The notes beneath the pieces were generated by a model, which saw only the letters and a program-made list of their open reading frames with translations, was not told where the DNA came from and did not search any database. Shown here one piece after another: positions 39,966 through 53,665 of a stretch of DNA of 64,000 nucleotides. The translations under genes were made by a program, and so were the position numbers. This DNA is from Argentina anserina (lineage: Eukaryota; Streptophyta; Magnoliopsida; Rosales; Rosaceae): the NCBI RefSeq assembly GCF_933775445.1, contig NW_026089518.1, positions 62,001 through 126,000 of the forward strand, given 5' to 3'. Positions within the stretch are counted from its first letter, which is position 1. Each line of letters begins with the position of its first letter.

Positions 39966-42900
39966 CCCACACTTGCAAAACTCTCAAATTCAATAGAAAC
40001 TCGCATCCGAAAGCCTTACAGAAAGATACTCAAACGAGAAATGAAAAGATACACAATTGGAATAGTAAAGATACGCAAACGATGTAAAGATACTCAGTTT
40101 GAAAGAAACACACTCCCACACTTGCAAAACTCTCAAATACAATAGAAACTCGCATCAGAAAGCCTTACAGAAAGATACTCAAACAAGAAATGAAAAGATA
40201 CACAATTGGAATAGTAAAGATACGCAAACGATATAAAGATACACAATTGGAATAGTAAAGATACGCAAACGATATAAAGATACACAATTGGAATAGTAAA
40301 GATACGCAAACGATGTAAAGATACTCAGTTTGAAAGAAACACACTCCCACACTTGCAAAACTCTCAAATACAATAGAAACTCGCATCAGAAGCCTTACAG
40401 AAAGATACTCAAACGAGAAATGAAAAGATACACAATTGGAATAGTAAAGATACGCAAACGATGTAAAGATACTCAGTTTGAAAGAAACACACTCCCACAC
40501 TTGCAAAACTCTCAAATACAATAGAAACTCGCATCAGAAAGCCTTACAGAAAGATACTCAAACAAGAAATGAAAAGATACACAATTGGAATAGTAAAGAT
40601 ACGCAAACGATATAAAGATAGTCAGATTGAAAGAAACACACTCCCACACTTAAAAAACTCTCAAATACAATAGAAACTCGCATCAGAAGCCTCACAGAAA
40701 GATACTCAAACGAGAAATGAAAAGATACACAATTGGAATAGTAAAGATACGCAAACGATGTAAAGATACTCAGTTTGAAAGAAACACACTCCCACACTTG
40801 CAAAACTCTCAAATACAATAGAAACTCGCATCAGAAAGCCTTACAGAAAGATACTCAAACAAGAAATGAAAAGATACACAATTGGAATAGTAAAGATACG
40901 CAAACGATATAAAGATACACAATTGGAATAGTAAAGATACGCAAACGATATAAAGATACACAATTGGAATAGTAAAGATACGCAAACGATGTAAAGATAC
41001 TCAGTTTGAAAGAAACACACTCCCACACTTGCAAAACTCTCAAATACAATAGAAACTCGCATCAGAAGCCTTACAGAAAGATACTCAAACGAGAAATGAA
41101 AAGATACACAATTGGAATAGTAAAGATACGCAAACGATGTAAAGATACTCAGATTGAAAGAAACACACTCCCACACTTAAAAAACTCTCAAATACAATAG
41201 AAACTCGCATCAGAAGCCTCACAGAAAGATACTCAAACGAGAAATGAAAAGATACACAATTGGAATAGTAAAGATACGCAAACGATGTAAAGATACTCAG
41301 TTTGAAAGAAACACACTCCCACACTTGCAAAACTCTCAAATACAATAGAAACTCGCATCAGAAAGCCTTACAGAAAGATACTCAAACAAGAAATGAAAAG
41401 ATACACAATTGGAATAGTAAACATACGCAAACGATGTAAAGATAGTCAGTTTGAAGGAAACACACTCCCACACTTGCAAAACTCTCAAATACAATAGAAA
41501 CTCGCATCAGAAGCCTTACAGAAAGATACTCAAACGAGAAATGAAAAGATACACAATTGGAATAGTAAAGATACGCAAACGATGTAAAGATACTCAGTTT
41601 GAAAGAAACACACTCCCACACTTGCAAAACTCTCAAATACAATAGAAACTCGCATCAGAAGCCTTACAGAAAGATAGTCAAACGAGAAATGAAAAGATAC
41701 ACAATTGGAATAGTAAAGATACGCAAACGATGTAAAGATACTCAGTTTGAAGGAAACACACTCCCACACTTGCAAAACTCTCAAATTCAATAGAAACTCG
41801 CATCAGAAAGCCTTACAGAAAGATACTCAAACGAGAAATGAAAAGATACACAATTGGAATAGTAAAGATACGCAAACGATGTAAAGATACTCAGTTTGAA
41901 AGAAACACACTCCCACACTTGCAAAACTCTCAAATTCAATAGAAACTCGCATCCGAAAGCCTTACAGAAAGATACTCAAACGAGAAATGAAAAGATACAC
42001 AATTGGAATAGTAAAGATACGCAAACGATGTAAAGATTCTCAGATTGAAAGAAACACACTCCCACACTTAAAAAACTCTCAAATACAATAGAAACTCGCA
42101 TCAGAAGCCTCACAGAAAGATACTCAAACGAGAAATGAAAAGATACACAATTGGAATAGTAAAGATACGCAAACGATGTAATGATACTCAGTTTGAAAGA
42201 AACACACTCCCACACTTGCAAAACTCTCAAATACAATAGAAACTCGCATCAGAAAGCCTTACAGAAAGATACTCAAACGAGAAATGAAAAGATACACAAT
42301 TGGAATAGTAAAGATACGCAAACGATGTAAAGATACTCAGTTTGAAAGAAACACACTCCCACACTTGCAAAACTCTCAAATACAATAGAAACTCGCATCA
42401 GAAGCCTTACAGAAAGATACTCAAACGAGAAATGAAAAGATACACAATTGGAATAGTAAAGATACGCAAACGATGTAAAGATACTCAGTTTGAAAGAAAC
42501 ACACTCCCACACTTGCAAAACTCTCAAATACAATAGAAACTCGCATCAGAAAGCCTTACAGAAAGATACTCAAACAAGAAATGAAAAGATACACAATTGG
42601 AATAGTAAAGATACGCAAACGATATAAAGATACACAATTGGAATAGTAAAGATACGCAAACGATGTAAAGATACTCAGTTTGAAAGAAACACACTCCCAC
42701 ACTTGCAAAACTCTCAAATACAATAGAAACTCGCATCAGAAGCCTTACAGAAAGATACTCAAACGAGAAATGAAAAGATACACAATTGGAATAGTAAAGA
42801 TACGCAAACGATGTAAAGATACTCAGTTTGAAAGAAACACACTCCCACACTTGCAAAACTCTCAAATACAATAGAAACTCGCATCAGAAAGCCTTACAGA

Positions 42901-43709
42901 AAGATACTCAAACAAGAAATGAAAAGATACACAATTGGAATAGTAAAGATACGCAAACGATATAAAGATACACAATTGGAATAGTAAACATACGCAAACG
43001 ATGTAAAGATAGTTAGTTTGAAGGAAACACACTCCCACACTTGCAAAACTCTCAAATACAATAGAAACTCGCATCAGAAGCCTTACAGAAAGATACACAA
43101 ACGAGAAATGAAAAGATACACAATTGGAATAGTAAAGATACGCAAACGATGTAAAGATACTCAGTTTGAAAGAAACACACTCCCACACTTGCAAAACTCT
43201 CAAATACAATAGAAACTCGCATCAGAAGCCTTACAGAAAGATAGTCAAACGAGAAATGAAAAGATACACAATTGGAATAGTAAAGATACGCAAACGATGT
43301 AAAGATACTCAGTTTGAAGGAAACACACTCCCACACTTGCAAAACTCTCAAATTCAATAGAAACTCGCATCAGAAAGCCTTACAGAAAGATACTCAAACG
43401 AGAAATGAAAAGATACACAATTGGAATAGTAAAGATACGCAAACGATGTAAAGATACTCAGTTTGAAAGAAACACACTCCCACACTTGCAAAACTCTCAA
43501 ATTCAATAGAAACTCGCATCCGAAAGCCTTACAGAAAGATACTCAAACGAGAAATGAAAAGATACACAATTGGAATAGTAAAGATACGCAAACGATGTAA
43601 AGTTACACAATTGGAATAGTAAAGATACGGAAACGATGTAAAGATACACAATTGGAATAGTAAAGATACGCAAACGATGTAAAGATACTCAGTTTGAAAG
43701 AAACACACT

Positions 43710-43879
43710 CCCACACTTGCAAAACTCTCAAATACAATAGAAACACGCATCAGAAGCCTTACAGAAAGATACTCAAACGAGAAATGAAAAGATACACAAT
43801 TGGAATAGTAAAGATACGTAAACGATGTAAAGATACACAATTGGAATAGTAAAGATACTCAGTTTGAAAGAAACACACT
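43710..43879 (+). repeat. 170-bp monomer with a half subrepeat
   Basis: The only monomer in the window whose length breaks the 41-bp ladder by half a unit. Its core reads a-b-c-b-d: the second 22-bp module b is followed directly by module d, with the 19-bp module c missing (189 minus 19 is 170). The join falls exactly at the AAAGATAC that starts both c and d. It also carries GAAACACGCATC and CGTAAACG variants. Confidence 0.9.
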
Positions 43880-45207
43880 CCCACACTTGCAAACCTCTCA
43901 AATTCAATAGAAACTCGCATCAGAAAGCCTTACAGAAAGATACTCAAACGAGAAATGAAAAGATACACAATTGGAATAGTAAAGATACGCAAACGATGTA
44001 AAGATACACAATTGGAATAGTAAAGATACGCAAACGATGTAAAGATACTCAGTTTGAAGGAAACACACTCCCACACTTGCAAAACTCTCAAATTCAATAG
44101 AAACTCGCATCAGAAAGCCTTACAGAAAGATACTCAAACGAGAAATGAAAAGATACACAATTGGAATAGTAAAGATACGCAAACGATGTAAAGATACTCA
44201 GTTTGAAAGAAACACACTCCCACACTTGCAAAACTCTCAAATACAATAGAAACTCGGATCAGAAACCTTACAGAAAGATACTCAAACGAGAAATAAAAAG
44301 ATACACAATTGGAATAGTAAAGATACGCAAACGATGTAAAGATACACAATTGGAATAGTAAAGATACGCAAACGATGTAAAGATACTCAGTTTGAAAAAA
44401 ACACACTCCCACACTTGCAAAACTCTCAAATTCAATAGAAACTCGCATCCGAAAGCCTTACAGAAAGATACTCAAACGAGAAATGAAAAGATACACAATT
44501 GGAATAGTAAAGATACGCAAACGATGTAAAGATACACAATTGGAATAGTAAAGATACGCAAACGATGTAAAGATACTCAGTTTGAAAGAAACACACTCCC
44601 ACACTTGCAAAACTCTCAAATTCAATAGAAACTCGCATAAGAAAGCCTTACAGAAAGATACTCAAACGAGAAATGAAAAGATACACAATTGGAATAGTAA
44701 AGATACGCAAACGATGTAAAGATACTCAGATTGAAAGAAACACACTCCCACACTTGCAAAACTCTCAAATACAATAGAAACTCGCATCAGAAGCCTTACA
44801 GAAAGATACTAAAACGAGAAATGAAAAGATACACAATTGGAATAGTAAAGATACGCAAACGATGTAAAGATACACAATTGGAATAGTAAAGATACGCAAA
44901 CGATGAAAAGATACACAATTGGAATAGTAAAGATACGGAAACGATGTAAAGATACACAATTGGAATAGTAAAGATACGCAAACGATGTAAAGATACTCAG
45001 TTTGAAAGAAACACACTCCCACACTTGCAAAACTCTCAAATACAATAGAAACTCGCATCAGAAAGCCTTACAGAAAGATACTCAAATAAGAAATGAAAAG
45101 ATACACAATTGGAATAGTAAAGATACGCAAACGATATAAAGATACACAATTGGAATAGTAAAGATACGCAAACGATGTAAAGATACTCAGTTTGAAAGAA
45201 ACACACT

Positions 45208-48139
45208 CCCACACTTGCAAAACTCTCAAATTCAATAGAAACTCGCATCCGAAAGCCTTACAGAAAGATACTCAAACGAGAAATGAAAAGATACACAATT
45301 GGAATAGTAAAGATACGCAAACGATGTAAAGATACACAATTGGAATAGTAAACATACGCAAACGAGAAATGAAAAGATACACAATTGGAATAGTAAAGAT
45401 ACGCAAACGATGTAAAGATACACAATTGGAATAGTAAAGATACGCAAACGATGTAAAGATACACAATTGGAATAGTAAAGATACGGAAACGATGTAAAGA
45501 TACATAATTGGAATAGTAAAGATACGCAAACGATGTAAAGATACTCAGTTTGAAAGAAACACACTCCCACACTTGCAAAACTCTCAAATTCAATAGAAAC
45601 TCGTATCAGAAAGCCTTACAGAAAGATACTCAAACGAGAAATGAAAAGATACACAATTGGAATAGTAAAGATACGCAAACGATGTAAAGATACTCAGTTT
45701 GAAAGAAACACACTCCCACACTTGCAAAACTCTCAAATTCAATAGAAACTCGCATCAGAAAGCCTTACAGAAAGATACTCAAACGAGAAATGAAAAGATA
45801 CACAATTGGAATAGTAAAGATACGCAAACGATGTAAAGATACTCAGATTGAAAGAAACACACTCCCACACTTGCAAAACTCTCAAATACAATAGAAACTC
45901 GCATCAGAAAGCCTTACAGAAAGATACTCAAACGAGAAATGAAAAGATACACAATTGGAATAGTAAAGATACGCAAACGATGTAAAGATACACAATTGGA
46001 ATAGTAAGATACGCAAACGATGTAAAGATACTCAGTTTGAAAAAAACACACTCCCACACTTGCAAAACTCTCAAATTCAATAGAAACTCGCATCCGAAAG
46101 CCTTACAGAAAGATACTCAAACGAGAAATGAAAAGATACACAATTGGAATAGTAAAGATACGCAAACGATGTAAAGATACACAATTGGAATAGTAAAGAT
46201 ACGCAAACGATGTAAAGATACTCAGTTTGAAAAAAACACACTCCCACACTTGCAAAACTCTCAAATTCAATAGAAACACGCATCCGAAAGCCTTACAGAA
46301 AGATACTCAAACGAGAAATGAAAAGATACACAATTGGAATAGTAAAGATACGCAAACGATGTAAAGATACACAATTGGAATAGTAAAGATACGCAAACGA
46401 TGTAAAGATACTCAGTTTGAAAGAAACACACTCCCACACTTGCAAAACTCTCAAATTCAATAGAAACTCGTATCAGAAAGCCTTACAGAAAGATACTCAA
46501 ACGAGAAATGAAAAGATACACAATTGGAATAGTAAAGATACGCAAACGATGTAAAGATACTCAGTTTGAAAGAAACACACTCCCACACTTGCAAAACTCT
46601 CAAATACAATAGAAACTCGCATCAGAAGCCTTACAGAAATATACTCAAACGAGAAATGAAAAGATACACAATTGGAATAGTAAAGATACGCAAACGATGT
46701 AAAAATACACAATTGGAATAGTAAAGATACGCAAACGATGTAAAGATACTCAGTTTGAAGGAAACACACTCCCACACTTGCAAAACTCTCAAATTCAATA
46801 GAAACTCGCATCAGAAAGCCTTACAGAAAGATACTCAAACGAGAAATGAAAAGATACACAATTGGAATAGTAAAGATACGCAAACGATGTAAAGATACTC
46901 AGTTTGAAAGAAACACACTCCCACACTTGCAAAACTCTCAAATACAATAGAAACTCGGATCAGAAACCTTACAGAAAGATACTCAAACGAGAAATGAAAA
47001 GATACACAATTGGAATAGTAAAGATACGCAAACGATGTAAAGATACACAATTGGAATAGTAAAGATACGCAAACGATGTAAAGATACTCAGTTTGAAAAA
47101 AACACACTCCCACACTTGCAAAACTCTCAAATTCAATAGAAACACGCATCCGAAAGCCTTACAGAAAGATACTCAAACGAGAAATGAAAAGATACACAAT
47201 TGGAATAGTAAAGATACGCAAACGATGTAAAGATACACAATTGGAATAGTAAAGATACGCAAACGATGTAAAGATACTCAGTTTGAAAAAAACACACTCC
47301 CACACTTGCAAAACTCTCAAATTCAATAGAAACACGCATCCGAAAGCCTTACAGAAAGATACTCAAACGAGAAATGAAAAGATACACAATTGGAATAGTA
47401 AAGATACGCAAACGATGAAAAGATACACAATTGGAATAGTAAAGATACGCAAACGATGTAAAGATACTCAGATTGAAAGAAACACACTCCCACACTTGCA
47501 AAACTCTCAAATACAATAGAAACTCGCATCAGAAGCCATACAGAAAGATACTCAAACGAGAAATGAAAAGATAAACAATTGGAATAGTAAAGATACGCAA
47601 ACGATGTAAAGATACACAATTGGAATAGTAAAGATACGCAAACGATGTAAAGATACACAATTGGAATAGTAAAGATACGGAAACGATGTAAAGATACACA
47701 ATTGGAATAGTAAAGATACGCAAACGATGTAAAGATACTCAGTTTGAAAGAAACACACTCCCACACTTGCAAAACTCTCAAATACAATAGAAACTCGTAT
47801 CAGAAAGCCTTACAGAAAGATACTCAAATAAGAAATGAAAAGATACACAATTGGAATAGTAAAGATACGGAAACGATGTAAAGATACACAATTGGAATAG
47901 TAAAGATACGCAAACGATGTAAAGATACTCAGTTTGAAAGAAACACACTCCCACACTTGCAAAACTCTCAAATACAATAGAAACTCGCATCAGAAAGCCT
48001 TACAGAAAGATACTCAAATAAGAAATGAAAAGATACACAATTGGAATAGTAAAGATACGCAAACGATATAAAGATACACAATTGGAATAGTAAAGATACG
48101 CAAACGATGTAAAGATACTCAGTTTGAAAGAAACACACT
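45208..48139 (+). repeat. HOR family IV, copy 1 (15 monomers, 2932 bp)
   Basis: Monomer starts: 45208, 45566, 45715, 45864, 46053, 46243, 46433, 46582, 46771, 46920, 47109, 47299, 47489, 47760, 47950. The first is a 358-bp landmark monomer with six module-b copies and one 45-bp hybrid step at about 45345-45390. The 46053 start is one base early because AGTAAGATAC has lost an A. The 271-bp monomer at 47489 carries GCCATACAG and GATAAACAATTGG. Confidence 0.9.
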
Positions 48140-51100
48140 CCCACACTTGCAAAACTCTCAAATTCAATAGAAACTCGCATCCGAAAGCCTTACAGAAAGA
48201 TACTCAAACGAGAAATGAAAAGATACACAATTGGAATAGTAAAGATACGCAAACGATGTAAAGATACACAATTGGAATAGTAAAGATACGCAAACGAGAA
48301 ATGAAAAGATACACAATTGGAATAGTAAAGATACGCAAACGATGTAAAGATACACAATTGGAATAGTAAAGATACGCAAACGATGTAAAGATACACAATT
48401 GGAATAGTAAAGATACGGAAACGATGTAAAGATACACAATTGGAATAGTAAAGATACGCAAACGATGTAAAGATACTCAGTTTGAAAGAAACACACTCCC
48501 ACACTTGCAAAACTCTCAAATTCAATAGAAACTCGTATCAGAAAGCCTTACAGAAAGATACTCAAACGAGAAATGAAAAGATACACAATTGGAATAGTAA
48601 AGATACGCAAACGATGTAAAGATACTCAGTTTGAAAGAAACACACTCCCACACTTGCAAAACTCTCAAATTCAATAGAAACTCGCATCAGAAAGCCTTAC
48701 AGAAAGATACTCAAACGAGAAATGAAAAGATACACAATTGGAATAGTAAAGATACGCAAACGATGTAAAGATACTCAGATTGAAAGAAACACACTCCCAC
48801 ACTTGCAAAACTCTCAAATACAATAGAAACTCGCATCAGAAAGCCTTACAGAAAGATACTCAAACGAGAAATGAAAAGATACACAATTGGAATAGTAAAG
48901 ATACGCAAACGATGTAAAGATACACAATTGGAATAGTAAAGATACGCAAACGATGTAAAGATACTCAGTTTGAAAAAAACACACTCCCACACTTGCAAAA
49001 CTCTCAAATTCAATAGAAACACGCATCCGAAAGCCTTACAGAAAGATACTCAAACGAGAAATGAAAAGATACACAATTGGAATAGTAAAGATACGCAAAC
49101 GATGTAAAGATACACAATTGGAATAGTAAAGATACGCAAACGATGTAAAGATACTCAGTTTGAAAAAAACACACTCCCACACTTGCAAAACTCTCAAATT
49201 CAATAGAAACACGCATCCGAAAGCCTTACAGAAAGATACTCAAACGAGAAATGAAAAGATACACAATTGGAATAGTAAAGATACGCAAACGATGTAAAGA
49301 TACACAATTGGAATAGTAAAGATACGCAAACGATGTAAAGATACTCAGTTTGAAAGAAACACACTCCCACACTTGCAAAACTCTCAAATTCAATAGAAAC
49401 TCGTATCAGAAAGCCTTACAGAAAGATACTCAAACGAGAAATGAAAAGATACACAATTGGAATAGTAAAGATACGCAAACGATGTAAAGATACTCAGTTT
49501 GAAAGAAACACACTCCCACACTTGCAAAACTCTCAAATACAATAGAAACTCGCATCAGAAGCCTTACAGAAATATACTCAAACGAGAAATGAAAAGATAC
49601 ACAATTGGAATAGTAAAGATACGCAAACGATGTAAAAATACACAATTGGAATAGTAAAGATACGCAAACGATGTAAAGATACTCAGTTTGAAGGAAACAC
49701 ACTCCCACACTTGCAAAACTCTCAAATTCAATAGAAACTCGCATCAGAAAGCCTTACAGAAAGATACTCAAACGAGAAATGAAAAGATACACAATTGGAA
49801 TAGTAAAGATACGCAAACGATGTAAAGATACTCAGTTTGAAAGAAACACACTCCCACACTTGCAAAACTCTCAAATACAATAGAAACTCGGATCAGAAAC
49901 CTTACAGAAAGATACTCAAACGAGAAATGAAAAGATACACAATTGGAATAGTAAAGATACGCAAACGATGTAAAGATACACAATTGGAATAGTAAAGATA
50001 CGCAAACGATGTAAAGATACTCAGTTTGAAAAAAACACACTCCCACACTTGCAAAACTCTCAAATTCAATAGAAACACGCATCCGAAAGCCTTACAGAAA
50101 GATACTCAAACGAGAAATGAAAAGATACACAATTGGAATAGTAAAGATACGCAAACGATGAAAAGATACACAATTGGAATAGTAAAGATACGCAAACGAT
50201 GTAAAGATACTCAGATTGAAAGAAACACACTCCCACACTTGCAAAACTCTCAAATACAATAGAAACTCGCATCAGAAGCCATACAGAAAGATACTCAAAC
50301 GAGAAATGAAAAGATAAACAATTGGAATAGTAAAGATACGCAAACGATGTAAAGATACACAATTGGAATAGTAAAGATACGCAAACGATGTAAAGATACA
50401 CAATTGGAATAGTAAAGATACGGAAACGATGTAAAGATACACAATTGGAATAGTAAAGATACGCAAACGATGTAAAGATACTCAGTTTGAAAGAAACACA
50501 CTCCCACACTTGCAAAACTCTCAAATTCAATAGAAACACGCATCCGAAAGCCTTACAGAAAGATACTCAAACGAGAAATGAAAAGATACACAATTGGAAT
50601 AGTAAAGATACGCAAACGATGTAAAGATACACAATTGGAATAGTAAAGATACGCAAACGATGTAAAGATACTCAGTTTGAAAAAAACACACTCCCACACT
50701 TGCAAAACTCTCAAATTCAATAGAAACACGCATCCGAAAGCCTTACAGAAAGATACTCAAACGAGAAATGAAAAGATACACAATTGGAATAGTAAAGATA
50801 CGCAAACGATGAAAAGATACACAATTGGAATAGTAAAGATACGCAAACGATGTAAAGATACTCAGATTGAAAGAAACACACTCCCACACTTGCAAAACTC
50901 TCAAATACAATAGAAACTCGCATCAGAAGCCATACAGAAAGATACTCAAACGAGAAATGAAAAGATAAACAATTGGAATAGTAAAGATACGCAAACGATG
51001 TAAAGATACACAATTGGAATAGTAAAGATACGCAAACGATGTAAAGATACACAATTGGAATAGTAAAGATACGGAAACGATGTAAAGATACACAATTGGA

Positions 51101-51343
51101 ATAGTAAAGATACGCAAACGATGTAAAGATACTCAGTTTGAAAGAAACACACTCCCACACTTGCAAAACTCTCAAATACAATAGAAACTCGTATCAGAAA
51201 GCCTTACAGAAAGATACTCAAATAAGAAATGAAAAGATACACAATTGGAATAGTAAAGATACGCAAACGATATAAAGATACACAATTGGAATAGTAAAGA
51301 TACGCAAACGATGTAAAGATACTCAGTTTGAAAGAAACACACT
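48140..51343 (+). repeat. HOR family IV, copy 2 (16 monomers, 3204 bp)
   Basis: Opens with the 358-bp landmark monomer. It follows copy 1 in register, then gains an internal duplication: 50042-50692 and 50693-51343 are adjacent 651-bp triplets (about 190, 271 and 190 bp), each carrying CGATGAAAAGATAC, GCCATACAG and GATAAACAATTGG. Copy 1 has one such triplet followed by a different 190-bp monomer (47950). Confidence 0.9.
50042..51343 (+). repeat. Tandem duplication of a three-monomer block (2 x 651 bp)
   Basis: 50042-50692 and 50693-51343 each hold three monomers of about 190, 271 and 190 bp with the same private variants (CGATGAAAAGATAC, GCCATACAG, GATAAACAATTGG). Family IV copy 1 has this triplet once (47299-47949). 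The duplication therefore happened within copy 2 after the two copies separated, or was lost from copy 1. Confidence 0.88.
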
Positions 51344-53665
51344 CCCACACTTGCAAAACTCTCAAATTCAATAGAAACTCGCATCCGAAAGCCTTACAGA
51401 AAGATACTCAAACGAGAAATGAAAAGATACACAATTGGAATAGTAAAGATACGCAAACGATGTAAAGATACACAATTGGAATAGTAAACATACGCAAACG
51501 AGAAATGAAAAGATACACAATTGGAATAGTAAAGATACGCAAACGATGTAAAGATACACAATTGGAATAGTAAAGATACGCAAACGATGTAAAGATACAC
51601 AATTGGAATAGTAAAGATACGGAAACGATGTAAAGATACACAATTGGAATAGTAAAGATACGCAAACGATGTAAAGATACTCAGTTTGAAAGAAACACAC
51701 TCCCACACTTGCAAAACTCTCAAATTCAATAGAAACTCGTATCAGAAAGCCTTACAGAAAGATACTCAAACGAGAAATGAAAAGATACACAATTGGAATA
51801 GTAAAGATACGCAAACGATGTAAAGATACTCAGTTTGAAAGAAACACACTCCCACACTTGCAAAACTCTCAAATTCAATAGAAACTCGCATCAGAAAGCC
51901 TTACAGAAAGATACTCAAACGAGAAATGAAAAGATACACAATTGGAATAGTAAAGATACGCAAACGATGTAAAGATACTCAGATTGAAAGAAACACACTC
52001 CCACACTTGCAAAACTCTCAAATACAATAGAAACTCGCATCAGAAAGCCTTACAGAAAGATACTCAAACGAGAAATGAAAAGATACACAATTGGAATAGT
52101 AAAGATACGCAAACGATGTAAAGATACACAATTGGAATAGTAAAGATACGCAAACGATGTAAAGATACTCAGTTTGAAAGAAACACACTCCCACACTTGC
52201 AAAACTCTCAAATTCAATAGAAACTCGCATCCGAAAGCCTTACAGAAGGATACTCAAACGAGAAATGAAAAGATACTCAATTGGAATAGTAAAGATACGC
52301 AAACGATGTAAAGATACACAATTGGAATAGTAAAGATACGCAAACGATGTAAAGATACACAATTGGAATAGTAAAGATACGGAAACGATGTAAAGATACA
52401 CATTTGGAATAGTAAAGATACGCAAACGATGTAAAGATACTCAGTTTGAAAGAAACACACTCCCACACTTGCAAAACTCTCAAATACAATAGAAATTCGC
52501 ATCAGAAGCCTTACAGAAAGATACTCAAACGAGAAATGAAAAGATACACAATTGGAATAGTAAAGATACGCAAACGATGTAAAGATACTCAGTTTGAAAG
52601 AAACACACTCCCACACTTGCAAAACTCTCAAATACAATAGAAACTCGCATCAGAAGCCTTACAGAAATATACTCAAACGAGAAATGAAAAGATACACAAT
52701 TGGAATAGTAAAGATACGCAAACGATGTAAAAATACACAATTGGAATAGTAAAGATACGCAAACGATGTAAAGATACTCAGTTTGAAGGAAACACACTCC
52801 CACACTTGCAAAACTCTCAAATTCAATAGAAACTCGCATCAGAAAGCCTTACAGAAAGATACTCAAACGAGAAATGAAAAGATACACAATTGGAATAGTA
52901 AAGATACGCAAACGATGTAAAGATACTCAGTTTGAAAGAAACACACTCCCACACTTGCAAAACTCTCAAATACAATAGAAACTCGGATCAGAAACCTTAC
53001 AGAAAGATACTCAAACGAGAAATGAAAAGATACACAATTGGAATAGTAAAGATACGCAAACGATGTAAAGATACACAATTGGAATAGTAAAGATACGCAA
53101 ACGATGTAAAGATACTCAGTTTGAAAAAAACACACTCCCACACTTGCAAAACTCTCAAATTCAATAGAAACACGCATCCGAAAGCCTTACAGAAAGATAC
53201 TCAAACGAGAAATGAAAAGATACACAATTGGAATAGTAAAGATACGCAAACGATGTAAAGATACACAATTGGAATAGTAAAGATACGCAAACGATGTAAA
53301 GATACTCAGTTTGAAAGAAACACACTCCCACACTTGCAAAACTCTCAAATTCAATAGAAACTCGTATCAGAAAGCCTTACAGAAAGATACTCAAACGAGA
53401 AATGAAAAGATACACAATTGGAATAGTAAAGATACGCAAACGATGTAAAGATACTCAGTTTGAAAGAAACACACTCCCACACTTGCAAAACTCTCAAATT
53501 CAATAGAAACTCGCATCAGAAAGCCTTACAGAAAGATACTCAAACGAGAAATGAAAAGATACACAATTGGAATAGTAGAGATACGCAAACGATGTAAAGA
53601 TACACAATTGGAATAGTAAAGATACGCAAACGATGTAAAGATACTCAGTTTGAAAGAAACACACT
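51344..53665 (+). repeat. HOR family IV, shortened copy 3 (12 monomers, 2322 bp)
   Basis: Opens with the 358-bp landmark monomer at 51344. A 272-bp monomer at 52190 introduces the set AGAAGGATACTC, GATACTCAATTGG and CACATTTGG, followed by AAATTCGCATC at the start of the 148-bp monomer at 52462; this set defines the 354-bp monomers further right. The GATGAAAAG / GCCATACAG triplet of copies 1 and 2 is absent. This copy looks like the bridge between families IV and V. Confidence 0.87.

Larger units (their letters stand above)
37137..45207 (+). repeat. Transition region with family-III pieces and expanding subrepeats
   Basis: About 47 monomers. The block 42506-43478 repeats the 190,148,190,148,148 run of family III (30454-31426). 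Larger monomers first become frequent here: 271 bp at 38408 and 44747, 313 bp at 39653, and 231 bp at 40115, 40791 and 43479. The monomers at 40115 and 40791 open two similar blocks 676 bp apart. The 43710 monomer is a unique 170-bp form. A GGATCAGAAACC variant first appears at about 44250 and recurs through the right part of the window. Confidence 0.85.
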
